Positions 54,101-64,000 of a stretch of 64,000 nt of DNA are shown here, in pieces. Each line of letters starts with the position of its first letter. The first letter of the stretch is position 1. The notes below the pieces were generated by a model. It saw only the letters and a list, made by a program, of their open reading frames with translations, was not told the DNA's origin and searched no databases. The stretch is from Ceratothoa steindachneri. Taxonomy: Eukaryota; Arthropoda; Malacostraca; Isopoda; Cymothoidae. The stretch covers positions 226,592,099 through 226,656,098 of the forward strand of contig OZ018317.1 in assembly GCA_963969495.1 (NCBI GenBank), given 5' to 3'. The position numbers and the translations under genes were made by a program.

Positions 54101-56158
54101 GTGTATAAATTATGTATAGCTGTACATTTGAATAGATTTTTTATGGATTTTCTAATTTGCACTTTCCTAGTGACCTGGCGGTATGCATTTTCATTCGTTT
54201 TTTTTGTGAAATGCAAGGTTTCACAATTTTACGGTAGCCGGGAGGCAGCAACTCTAAAATTATATCATGAATTTATCTAATAGTGAACCTTTTTACATGT
54301 AAAAGTGTGTTATATGTTATAGAAAACTGAAAGGCTTCCCTTTCATTAACGGGGTGAGCTATATTTTGAGGTGTAAATTTATAAACATTGCAATCTCGAC
54401 GACGTTGCAAAAATGATTTACTTAGAAAGATGGTACTACCAATTTGTTGGTCATTTGGGCAATCATCCATGTCATCAGATGATTCACTTTCTGAAACTTC
54501 ATGAAATTGTAGTAAATTAGATTCTGTTTCTTCCTCAGTTTGTATTCTTACATTTTCGACAATATCTTCGTTTGTGCTATAATCAGGATTATTGTCTGGT
54601 GCCAAAGGAAGTGTTTCATCACCTCTGTCATGGTATAGGTTTCTATATACCACACAAATATGTATTATATTTGATTTTAGAGTGCGCGGGGTTTCCTTTT
54701 AATACCTTTGGTCAGCCGGGTCCGATTACGAGGTCAGATTCTCGTAAGGGAAGGCTAATCCAATATAGCTACTTTAATTCTTTATTGGCTGAGTATTCAA
54801 AGTCTCACTTTGTTACAGGCTATGATGAGCTCAAAGGTTGAAAGTAAAGGAGTAGACAAAAATAGATTTTTAATAAATATTTATAATTTAGGTTAAATGG
54901 TACCACAATAGAAGACATATAATAAGACAAATAGTTACAGTGGTTAACGGGCAAGTACTAAGATTAGGTATTCAAAATGCAATAAAATGGGTAGGCTGAA
55001 TGGAATTAAAATTGGGCTTTACACGGAGACATAGTAAACACACATTGATAATGGAGGAACAGTAGGCGGCAATTATAAATTTGTGGAAGCTAAAATATTT
55101 GTTACAATGCCTTGTACAAAATGGAGGGGGGGGGGGCGATGGTCTTGTCGTGCGAAGTGGCGATAGAGGTTGAGTCAATTCGAAGGGGTCCAAGGTCAAC
55201 TTGCTCGGAGTTGAAGTATTCCTTTGAAATGACGGGGAAAGGGGGGAGGGGAGCTACCGAGAGTGGAGGCTGTGAATTCTTCTGGTGTAATTTCTTCGAA
55301 GAAAACGGAGGGTGAGTTTCTTCTGAGACGTCGACGAGTTGTTTGGACGATTATGAGTAATTAAGAGGGTACTACGCGAAGATCAATCTTTAATGAAGCC
55401 TTTTGGGACAAGACTTGGGTTCTTCTTTGGAGATGGAGTTGTTGCACGGAGTCAGACGGGTATTCTTACGGGGAGAGGATTCTTGACTAATCCAGGGTGG
55501 ATATTTGTTTTATCCAAGGTGGGATATTCGGTTTTATCCCGCAAAGTCCTTGCCTTCGGCGTATGGCAACCCGAATCGAGGAGGAGTAAGATAGTCTATT
55601 TCACGTGAGCTTTTCTCGCACAATCTCCATGATTCCTGGCGACACAGGTAAATATGTATGTACGCCTGGAGTGAGGGAGCTTACCTCATAGAAGGGGTGG
55701 GGGGACTATTGTCCATCGTTTGAGTAATGCGAACGCGACTTAGGCTGTCGTTTACCTCAGGCGATCCCTACGTGGCTGGAAGGGGAAAGGGTGCCGGGAA
55801 GACTCCTTGTCTAAATACTCTGATTGATAAAGGCTGCATTCCTCAGCCCGCTCCTGTTGTTTCTCATGCTTTTGAGCTTGGAAAATTGCTTTTAAGCGGC
55901 AACGAGGTCCATCAGGTGGAGGCCATACTTAAAAGCAACGTTATTTTTCCCATCACGTGCTTGTTCCCTCACAACCTCCTAAAAGGAGTTGTAAGATGTT
56001 TTCTTTGGAATGAATGGTACTTCTTACGCTTCTCATGGTTGACTATAAATTGCTCGGACTGATCTTAAGCTGCATCATGACATCAAAAATTATGGTTTTA
56101 AACCGGCAGCATAACTGCCAGGTGTAGGAAAGAATTGCAAAACCAAATTTAATTGAAT
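54101..56158. other. unidentified DNA between two inverted 17-mers
   Basis: Possibly an unrecognised transposon of about 2.1 kb. Frames at 54273-54653 (-, acidic with SESESSDDMDD), 55112-55315 (+) and 55727-56062 (+) show no motif I know. GGGG-rich tracts lie at 55122-55135 and 55240-55260. An LTR within it cannot be ruled out. Confidence 0.3.
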
Positions 56159-56175
56159 TGTAACAAAATGTTACA
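56159..56175 (+). repeat. palindromic 17-mer, copy 2
   Basis: TGTAACAAAATGTTACA. Confidence 0.8.
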
Positions 56176-56263
56176 CGTGGTTGGTTAGAGAAAATGACAC
56201 TTTTTACGTAATATACATATAAAAAGTTCTAAAAATATGAACTATAGGTAATATATATAAATA

Positions 56264-57195
56264 CAAGGGCCGGTTAATAAGTTTTGCGAATCGGTAGGGC
56301 AAAACAGAGGAAGGAGGATGGCTGTTTGTGGAGGTGTTAGGACAAGTTATGACAAGCCAGGACATGCAGCCGCCCGCTCTTGCCTATTCTATTTAAGAAG
56401 CAGTAGCTGATCGCAGATCGTCAGTCAGAATTTTTTGAACAATGGAGAAGGTTGAGTACCGCGCAGTGATCAAATTTTTGACCAAGGAAGGCACGAATGG
56501 AAAAGAGATCCATGAACGCATGGTTGCAGTGTACAGTGACACCACCCCTTCCTATGCAACCATTGCTCGCTGTAATAGGGAGTTCCTCCATGGTCATGAG
56601 TCCCCTTAAGATGAGCCCCGTCCAGGACGCCCGTCAGACGTGACCAACGAGGACAATGTGACCCGCGTGGAGAGGATGATCATCAAAAATCAACGGGTAA
56701 ATGTCGAAGAAATCGAGCGAGAACTTGGAATATCACATGGAAGTGTTATCAACATCATCCACGACAATTTGGCCATGCCCAAGGTCTCTGCTCGTTGGGT
56801 CCCTAGAAACCTCACGCCCCATGATCGACTTCAACGTCGTCAAAGTCCACAAGACCAGAGTTGCACAAGCTGCCCTGCGCGAGTGCGGATTCGAGGAGCT
56901 CAACCATCCCCCCATCAGTCCAGATCTGGCCGCTAGTGACTACATTTTATTCCACCAGCTCAAGGCTGCACTGCGTGGACGCTGGTTTAGGGACGATGAA
57001 GATGTCTAGCTCGCCGTCCAGGAGTGGATTGAACAGCAGTCGGGAGATTTCTGGTTGTCGGGAATTCGAAGCCTCAGCGACAAGTGGCGCAAGTGCATTG
57101 AAGTCGAGGGTAGTTATATTGAAAAATATTAAAACAATTTTCCTCATATCTCGTTGCCTTATATCCGAATTTCAAAACTTATTGACCGCCCCACG
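56264..57195 (+). mobile_element. mariner element, internally deleted
   Basis: 932 bp with inverted ends CAAGGGCCGGTTAATAAGTT and (reverse complement) CGTGGGGCGGTCAATAAGTT, and TA on both sides (56262-56263, 57196-57197), the mariner target duplication. A full mariner is about 1.3 kb, so some 350-400 bp are missing, including two catalytic regions. Confidence 0.85.
56442..57133 (+). pseudogene. mariner transposase, catalytic middle deleted
   Basis: ATG 56442 opens MEKVEYRAVIKFLTKEG, the N-terminal helix-turn-helix. One stop (56607-56609) lies before DEPRPGRPSDVT; then RVNVEEIERELGISHGSVIN and VSARWVPRNLTPHDRLQRRQ (WVPR-x-L). The text jumps at about 56838 to KVHKTRVAQAALRECGFEEL (shifted frame), HPPISPDLAASDYILF (third Asp) and the C-terminus SGIRSLSDKWRKCIEVEGSY. 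The first two catalytic Asp are lost. Confidence 0.85.
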
Positions 57196-57282
57196 TAATG
57201 CATAACAACAAATGCACCATTTTAAAATGACAAGCTTTAAAAAGTTTTGAAAAAAATTTCACATTCAAACAAAATGGAATTC

Positions 57283-57298
57283 GTAACAAAATGTAACA
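57283..57298 (+). repeat. palindrome-like 16-mer, copy 3
   Basis: GTAACAAAATGTAACA, close to copies 1 and 2. Copies 2 and 3 bracket the mariner element with about 85-90 bp on each side. Confidence 0.7.
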
Positions 57299-57304
57299 TG
57301 ATTG

Positions 57305-58210
57305 GATGAGAGTCAATCGAGGCTCCGCTCAGCCTCCTTGAGACTTTGGTTTTGGCCTACCCCCTCCATCATGGGGTGCTTCCGGGCGCGACGTGCCAAC
57401 CATGGTCTGCTCGCTTGCCGAAAAGGCAGCAGACTCGTCCGTCCTATGAGGCCGGCGGAGTGAGAGGAGCCTTTTGTCCTCTTTGTTTTTCTGTTCCTTT
57501 TATTTTGTGGAGAAAATGATAGGGGTGGAGGGGGGGAAACCCGCTTCTCTTCACTGCCAGAATGAGCTCGACTGGCCTCAGTAAAATCCTTCTCAAAAAA
57601 CGGAGAAATTCTTCGCTGTCACAGAGGCATCAGCCGGGGGAAGAGGTCACTCCTCTCCTTGTGATTCCTCTGGAGCTGAGCCACCTGAAGAGAAGCTTGC
57701 CCATAGGCGGACTCAGATTCGGTGTTTGGCACGAAGCCCGAGTTGGACGACATGGAAGATCCTGCCCTCTGGGTTTGGGTCATATCCTGGGACATGTCTA
57801 TCTCAGGAGGGCCTCGTCAAGCCATCACGGATTTCATTAGAGGTACTTTTTGGCAATTTTGGGCCGCCTCTCAGCTCTTTTTGCAGTCCACTATAATAGT
57901 AAAGGAGGGAGTACCACTGGTAGGGGGATGAATCCGCTCAAGAGCTCCTCCATTGAAGCGGGTGGGGTAATCCAACACTCTCCTAGGCTCAGGAGCAGGG
58001 TAAACCCCCTCTCCGATCGAAGAGGGTGGAGGGGCCCCTGAGAAAGTACAGAGGGGAAGGGGGCTCGTCATTTTCAGAGGAGGCATTGCCGGAGAGCAGC
58101 TCCAAAAATAGCAAAGGGGAAGCCCCTTTTCCGCATGGTAATGGTGAGATCGGAGCCCCTCCACCGATCGAAAAAGTCTCGATTGTTCACGTCCTCACCA
58201 ACACCTATTG
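57305..58210 (-). other. possible start of the non-LTR element (ORF1 N-terminal part)
   Basis: A minus-strand frame from about 57530 to 57340 reads SLRRPHRTDESAAFSASEQT, then RPEAPHDGGGRPKPKSQGG, with two stops. It ends beside palindrome copy 3, where ORF1 (53400-54074) resumes on the far side. This fits ORF1 being split by insertion, but the N-terminal part of ORF1 is poorly conserved in such elements, so this is weak. 57540-58210 holds several other frames of no known type. Confidence 0.25.
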
Positions 58211-60272
58211 AGGGCGAGGCCGCGCTTAAAGGCGGATCTCCTTGCACTTTCTCACTATTGCCTTCTGTTTACACCAGATTATAAGAAGAGAAAAAAAGGG
58301 CAGATGGAAAGTAGATACTATGACAGAAAAAGGCAGGTCCACTATCGAGTGTGGTAGTTGATCCATAATTATTATCATACCTAAGTGCCAGGTGGATCCC
58401 AGGATAGCATGCAATCTACGAAGGCACCATAGCTACTGAACGGAACTCTGTCTTGGTGTAAACACACCTCCTGCTACAAAGGACGGTATAAAATGGTAAT
58501 GGGATAGCTATAAGGATAATAATAAATAATAATAAATAGTATCATTAAATACTAATAACATACTAATAATAATTAATTCTAATCATAATAAATAATTAGA
58601 ATACATAATAATAATAAATATTCATATATCATCATGAATACTAATAAAAAATAAAAATAAAAATAATAACCAGGCAATGGCTCTCCACTCCCCCCTACGG
58701 GAGGAGCTTGCGCTTGGCTACTAAGATTAAAATTTAAAATCTAAAAAAAGCATCCATAGTTAAATTTTTAGAAATTTTCTGAACTTTGCCAATTATAATA
58801 ATTTTAAAAAGGAACTCTAAACTAAATTTACCCCCTTTTAAAATATCACGGTGCTAAAATATAATTATAGAAGAAGATATATAAAAATAAATTTTATGAG
58901 CTTAACCATTTGTAATTCTTTGGATTTTAAAAAATTCACAAAAACTCGATACTTATATTTATTTCTGAACTTCACCATTTTGTTTTTTGATATTATAAAT
59001 AACTTTGATAAAAAATCTAAGTCATAACTAAACTAAGATGAAATTATTATTCAAATGCTCAAAAAAATCTCATTCCTTAATTATAGAGTTAGTGATGATA
59101 ATAATAAAATTAATAATAATAAGAATGATAATAACAATAATAATGCTAATAATAAAACTAATAATACTACTAATATTAGGTAAAGAAGTGCTGAGTGGGC
59201 GCTTGGGGAAAGTGAACCAAAAGCTTTCACAGGCCCATCAGAGAGGTTATAGTGTTATGTAGCGCTCACATTGCAAAGCAGAATGAGACAATCAAAGATA
59301 CCTAAAAAATGTGCACTTTGGAATTTCATAACGTCTCTTATAATGGGGCAGCTTTAATCAAATAACATTCCATGAATAGGAAATCCGAAAATAATAAGTG
59401 CTCTACAAGGAGCACTGTTCCCAAAATGGAAATACTTCTCCTTTGCATTATAATCTAAATTAAACAGCTTAGTTATATTTCTACCAATTATTGTTATTTT
59501 CTTAATCACTTGCTGATTTGTACAACTAAATAATTTTTATTTCCATGATATGAATACATTTTAATCGAATTAAAGAAAAGAAAAAATGAAAGAGTGGAAT
59601 ATAGTAAATTTTGGATAATAAATATAAAATTCATGAAAAAGTCTATAGATAGTACTTTCCATTTTATCTTTTTAATATATTTAATATGAATTGGATTTAA
59701 TTGATGAAAACAATGAGCATTTATGTGTTAGATTGCCTAAATAAGAGAAACGGTGACATTTGGCAGCAATTCAAGGCCTAAGAGAAGAAAGTCATTCTTT
59801 TGTCTGGATCTAAAGAAAATATTTTATTAATTCATTGATTACTATTATATAACAATTATAAGATTTGATATTTGTATAAGAATTGATAAAATATATTAAT
59901 GTTAGTTGAGAGAACAACTTTAATATTATGGGAATTAATCATATATATAAATTAAGTATAAATCTGTGTTAAAATACCACCTTTAAGTATGCAGGCAGTT
60001 ATGTGAAAACGGAGATGGACTGCCTTTAAGGATGAATTTTATTATCAAGCAAAGACATCTGAAGACGATTCAAAAGTTCCTTTTACCTTTGAGAGGTTTC
60101 TACTTTTGGAGTCCATAGCCTTCTGACTACAAACCATTCACAGATGAAGCGACAGGCAGCCGCCCAGCCGAATTAACATAACATAACATAAAATAATTTT
60201 ACGAATGACAAAAGCCACAAAGGCCAATCAAAGCTCATCTGCATCTGTCAAAACCCACCCATAAAATGCAAC
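58211..60272. repeat. AT-rich, low-complexity DNA
   Basis: 58490-58680 and 59090-59180 are AAT/ATA-rich simple repeats. The remaining part is AT-rich with no motif I recognise; the 74-residue frame at 59038 is a translation of the simple repeat. Confidence 0.6.
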
Positions 60273-60385
60273 CATAGAATTGTTTCAAGTTATGCATCTA
60301 CAATATACAATTTAAACAATCCATAGGATTGTGTCAGGTCATGCATCTACAATATACAATTTGAACCATCCACAGGAATGCGCCA
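60273..60385 (+). repeat. ~60-bp tandem duplication
   Basis: GCATCTACAATATACAATTT occurs twice, each with similar flanks (ATAGAATTGT/ATAGGATTGT; CAATCCA/CCATCCA). Confidence 0.8.
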
Positions 60386-60499
60386 CAAACAAAAAGTATC
60401 ATTATCAAGGCTCGTCAAAATCCCAATCAGCAATTATATATAATAATAAACAAGGTCTGCTGACCAAAAGGTCACCTGCTCTCACTTATTCTGATTTAT

Positions 60500-61262
60500 G
60501 ACCTTCGAAGGTTTTAATAATTTCCGGACTAAATTTGGGAAGAACTTGGCAATTATATCATTAGAAAAAGAATGTAAAACAACATAAGGGTTTCAGATTT
60601 CGGTAGGATCAGCTAGATAGTTATAAATTTTCTGTCAAATAATTCCCCGGCTAACCTTGGGAGGAATTTGGCAATTATATCATTCGAAAGAGAATGTAAA
60701 ACAACATAAAAGTTTCAAATTTCGTAAGAATCGGCCGAATAGTTATGATGTTGTTGCCAAAACAAAATAAGTACCGTGCTAACTTTGTGAAGATTTTGCC
60801 AATTATATCAGTCGAAAAAGAATGCAAAACAACATAAAAGTTTCAAATTTAGTTTGAATCGAGCCAATAGTTATGATGCTATGACCAAAACAAAATAATT
60901 CCCTGGCTAACTTCGGGAGGACCTTGGCAATTATATCATTCGAAAGAAGATTTAAAACAGCATAAGGGTTTCAAATTTAATTAGAATCGGCTGTAGAGTT
61001 ATTATTTTATTGCCAAATAATCCCCCAACTTACTTTGGGAGGACTTTGGCAATTATATCATTCGAAAGAGAATGTAAACCAACATAAGGGTTTCCTATCT
61101 CGTTAGAATCGGCCGACTATGTATGATTTTATTGCCATAACAGAATAATTCCCCGGCTAGCCTTGGGAGGACCTTTACAATTATATCATTCGAAATAGAA
61201 TGTAAAACAACATAAGGGTTTCAAATTTCGTTAGAATCGGTCGATAGTTACAACGTAATTAC
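60500..61262 (+). repeat. six-copy array of ~125-bp repeat
   Basis: The word AATTATATCA(T/G)T starts at 60551, 60673, 60801, 60929, 61051 and 61179, so spacing alternates between 122 and 128 bp. It is the same unit as at 6480-7065. The array ends directly at the 3' end of the CR1-type fragment. Confidence 0.85.
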
Positions 61263-62380
61263 CAAAACAAAAAAAATCAAAACGGGCACCGACCGACATA
61301 GTGAGATATAGAATAGCCCACGACGAGACTCGCACGCGACTAAAAACGGCATCCACAGATATGAGTCCAGAATAAGCACCCACCCCACCCTCCAAAAGAA
61401 AGATGTTAACCCTCCCTCCCCCAAATAATCATTTAATCTGCGTTTGAAAACATTCAAGTTTGGACTGTCTACTGTCTCAGGTGGTAAACTATTTCAGTAA
61501 TCTACCACTCGATTGGTGAAAAAATATTTTCTAACATCCAACCTGACCTCTGTTGTTTTTTTTAATTTTAAGTGGTGACCCCTAGTCCTATTAATACCTT
61601 TCAACTCAAATAACTTGCTAAAATCTAACTTATCCATCCCAGAACAAATTTTAAAAGCTCAATCATATTTCCCCCCACAAAACTTCTTTCAAAAGAGAAC
61701 CTACTTAGTACCCTCAGTCTATCGTTATATTCAAGTTGCTTCAGGGAAGGTATTATTTTTGTTGACCTCTGTTGTACTGACTCTAGTAGATTGATACCAT
61801 GTCTAAAGTTGGGTGACTATGCTTGTATACAGTGCTCTAAATGCGGCCTGACATATGAGTTGTAGAGTTTAAGGATAACCTACTTACTCCTTGGGAGTCC
61901 CATGTAGCTAACATTCCTCTTAATGTATCATAGCACTCTATTTGCGCTATTTTTTGCCTCAATACACTGCTTCGAAAACTTCAGTAACTTATCTACTAAT
62001 AGGCTCAAGTCCTTCTCATCCTCAACTGAATTCAGCTAATGCCCATCCATTTCATAGCTAAATTCCCTATTATCCCTTCCCATGTTAATAACTTTGAATT
62101 TTTTAAGGTTAAAAGTCATCTGCCACTTATAAGCCGAAGCTAATAACTTATTTAAGTCACTTTAATGCTACCTTCAACTTCTTTGACTACAGCTGCCAAT
62201 TTAGCGCCATCAGCAAAAAATGACACTTTGCTATTTACAGCCTCTCCAAGATCATTTATATAAACTATGAATAATAAAGGGCCTAGAACTGATCCCTGAG
62301 GTACGCCACTGATAACGTAGCTCCACGGTGACCTCACCCCATTCAGTATAACTCTCTGTTTCCTGCCTTTCAACCATTCA
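61247..62380 (-). pseudogene. CR1-like non-LTR reverse transcriptase, 3' part
   Basis: Minus strand from 62373: VISGVPQGSVLGPLLFIVYI, INDLGEAVNSKVSFFADGAK (FADD reads FADG), then KWQMTFNLKKFKVINMGRDN, YNSYVRPHLEHCIQA, QLEYNDRLRVLSRFSFERSF and the end MFKRRLNDYLG-like at about 61440. This is palm, thumb and C-terminal region of CR1/L2-type elements. Several stops and a catalytic change make it dead. Upstream (5') it is cut near 62380, in typical LINE truncation manner. Confidence 0.8.
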
Positions 62381-62524
62381 GCTATCGATTAAGAAACCAA
62401 AGAGTGGTAAAAAAAATTCGGTGACAAATCACCTTTATTAATCACACCACTCTCGAAGAGGCTTATCTCAGTCTTTACCACCTATAAATTCAAATCAACC
62501 CAGTGACAGAGTTACCCTAAATTG

Positions 62525-62770
62525 CACTCCAGCTAGGACTTCGTGCAACTCCGAATCTGAACCCAATTGAGAATCTCTGGAAGATCATGGAGAGATTTCG
62601 AGACCAGCATCTTTTGACTGTGACTGATGCATGAACGATAATTCAGCAAAATGGCACAAAATAACGCCAAAGTTTTGCAAGAAACTGGTGAGGTCATGTA
62701 GTCGTCGTTGAGCCGAAGTAATAGAAAACAAAGTGCTTTCAGCGTTGTCAAATCTTGCTTTATTTCTGGT
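62525..62770 (+). pseudogene. Tc1-like transposase, C-terminal part
   Basis: Reads ALQLGLRATPNLNPIENLWK then IMERFRDQHLLTVTDA, the third catalytic region (SPDLNPIENLW). The usual SPD reads TPN, so the catalytic Asp is Asn. Stops follow. It would complete the N-terminal half at 48346-48950. Confidence 0.75.
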
Positions 62771-62789
62771 GAATTTGCTTGCTATACAA

Positions 62790-63008
62790 TTCGATGAATG
62801 ATCGTTCTCTTATTTTGCACGGGTCAATATTATATTTTGTTAGTTTATTTAATGATATTTCTTGAATTAAAATTGTATCGTATGAAATCTTCATAGAACA
62901 TATTAAATGCATGCCTTTATGAACCATGGAAATTTCATTTGCCTATTCATAATATTTTAAAACTATTTTATATAAAGGAAACTCATTCTTTTATTTTACT
63001 CATTAGTG
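62790..63008 (+). repeat. Tc1-like right inverted end
   Basis: Inverted match of 48032-48255; outer edge followed by TA. Confidence 0.75.
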
Positions 63009-63010
63009 TA

Positions 63011-63479
63011 CGTATAGCATTATGAGTCATAGAACTTCTCACTACTACCATAAAACTCGTCTCTCGTTTAGCATACCATATCTCGCTGTCACAAATTATC
63101 TCTCATTTTTATATCAGCATTGTGACCATTTCCTTCCTGAATACGACATAAGTAAGTCGGTGTCCATATATGGCTATGACTTCGCAGAGTCGTCTGCTTC
63201 TCATTGTGAGTGAAGCTCAACCACATGTGGTCGGGTAAGTTCAGAAATGGAAATTCAATTTGAGTCAGATTGACTTTGGTCTTCGTGGTTACGGCAGGAA
63301 CGAGCAGTCTTATTCTGTCGCCAGATTGGTGCGGGTTGTGCGCTGCGCGCTTCGTGGAATCCAGAATTTCATCAATGTGATAAATTTCCTTAGAAAACCT
63401 TTTACCAAAGTGAAATTGAATTTAATTTTCTTGAAAAATTTTTTTGGTGTTGATAAATACATACCTTAAAATTAAGACG
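63011..63479. other. no recognisable feature
   Basis: Short + frames at 63022-63213 and 63260-63469 show no known motif. Confidence 0.4.
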
Positions 63480-63930
63480 AACCTAGCGAATTATACCCTT
63501 TAGGAGGGTAGTTAACAAAGGGGAATTAGACATGTCCCTATTTGCGTAAGGTCTACCAGCAGCTTCACCTTGGAAAAGACCAGGTATTTGCGGGGCTTAC
63601 TGTGTATAGGAATGGCTTACCGTGTATAGTAAAATTAAGAGGCAGGGAGCCGAAGCTCATAAGTGCCCCTTTAAATGGTCATCAAGAGCTCTCTCTCTTA
63701 AAACCACCTCTAGACCGGCAATTTACCACATTCGCTGGCAAATTATTTCAGTCTTGTTGAATTCGTATGTCAAAGAAACCTTCCCTCAGTTCTTTATTAG
63801 GTTTTCTAAAGTGGATACAAAATTCATGACCAGTGGTATTATAACTGTGAACCTTACTCTTAAGTGGGAAAGATTTATTTCTATCTACATCATCATATAC
63901 GTTCTCAATCTCACCTCATATGGTTGGTTC
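63480..63930 (-). pseudogene. CR1-like reverse transcriptase C-terminal remnant
   Basis: One minus frame reads NVYDDVDRNKSFPLKSKVHS, then TGHEFCIHFRKPNKELREGF and FDIRIQQD, one stop, then NNLPANVVNCRSRGGFKREL. This matches the C-terminal pattern of CR1/BovB-type elements (TRGHxxKL...FFxxRIxxxWNxLPxxVVxxxSxxxFKxxL). It is a second, diverged copy relative to 61247-62380. Confidence 0.55.
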
Positions 63931-64000
63931 CTCCCTTACTTCCGGAACTAGCTTGGTTTTCTTAGTTGAACTTTCTCCAGTAGTAAAATATCCTTTTTAA

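Larger units (their letters stand above)
48032..63008 (+). mobile_element. Tc1-like element with long inverted ends, split by ~13.5 kb of other elements
   Basis: Left end CACTACCGAGCAAAATTTAA and right end (reverse complement) CACTAATGAGTAAAATAAAA match over about 220 bp; TA lies directly outside both ends (48030-48031, 63009-63010). The transposase N-terminal half follows the left end and the C-terminal end precedes the right end, both on the + strand. This is what one Tc1-like copy interrupted by insertions would look like. About 70 residues are missing between the halves. Two separate copies with lost ends cannot be excluded. Confidence 0.6.

Noticed and set aside
54273..54653. Acidic 126-residue minus frame as a possible host gene
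   Set aside because: No recognisable domain, no clear start context, no splice partners and repeats on both sides. Kept only as part of the unidentified block.
57562..58211. Several + and - frames of 60-97 residues
   Set aside because: Overlapping frames in GC-richer DNA on both strands, none with a known motif.
59038..59262. Hydrophobic 74-residue frame as a membrane protein
   Set aside because: The isoleucine-rich part is a translation of an AAT/ATA simple repeat.
60170..60190. TAACATAACATAACATA as telomere-like repeat
   Set aside because: Only about three units, and not the arthropod telomere unit.

Overview
This window is repeat-rich DNA from a eukaryote, most likely an arthropod. I recognise no host protein-coding gene, rRNA or tRNA. 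Nearly everything that can be identified is a transposable element or a fragment of one, and most are broken by stops, frameshifts, deletions or later insertions. The base composition is AT-rich. The element mix points to an animal: mariner and Tc1-like, hAT, Jockey/I-type and CR1-type non-LTR elements, BEL/Pao, and Gmr1-like LTR elements. Jockey-type and DD(D/E) mariner relatives suggest arthropod. The species cannot be named from this.

Layout. 1-9097: a structured LTR (2231-3884) with a primer-binding-like site, a second LTR-like piece (about 4400-5255), Tc1-like and Gypsy gag scraps, and an inverted cluster of ~125-bp repeats (6480-7065). 9098-28501: a deep nest. A hAT element (about 9199-26165) holds a DNA transposon of unfamiliar type (here called X, copy X1, 10099-12531) and a Gmr1-like LTR element on the + strand (copy b, 13950-25791). 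Copy b is itself split by an almost complete Gmr1-like element on the minus strand (copy a, 16830-24665, target duplication GTCAG). The hAT lies next to or inside another X copy (X3), whose right end is capped by a hAT deletion derivative (27562-28493, target duplication GTGTTATT). 28502-36625: interspersed repeats, a ~990-bp element with inverted ends, and a decayed BEL/Pao pol on the minus strand. 36690-45690: Gmr1-like copy c (+), interrupted in frame by X2 (41143-43293).

46030-64000: a piece of non-LTR reverse transcriptase (47090-47720, -), then a Tc1-like element whose two long inverted ends lie at 48032 and 63008, so that about 13.5 kb of other elements sits inside it. This inner block holds a RNase-H-bearing non-LTR element (about 48965-54074, -) with a mariner-like insertion and a (TA)n tract, a palindrome-bounded stretch with an internally deleted mariner (56264-57195), low-complexity AT DNA, a six-unit ~125-bp tandem array, and a CR1-type RT. 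Another CR1-type RT end lies at 63480-63930.

Three points matter most. (1) The Gmr1-like copies carry integrase upstream of reverse transcriptase and a Gag with a SCAN-like segment, an unusual plan for a Ty3/Gypsy-type element. (2) The X family appears as copies with CACTG-type inverted ends and a probable 3-bp TTA target duplication; it encodes a Cys-rich protein that I cannot place in a transposase superfamily. (3) Several LTRs carry, just after the TATA box, tandem arrays of unrelated sequence that in some cases can fold into hairpins. Junction order gives relative ages: hAT before X1 and copy b; copy b before copy a; copy c before X2; Tc1 before the non-LTR element. All positions of decayed elements are approximate; they were read by eye.
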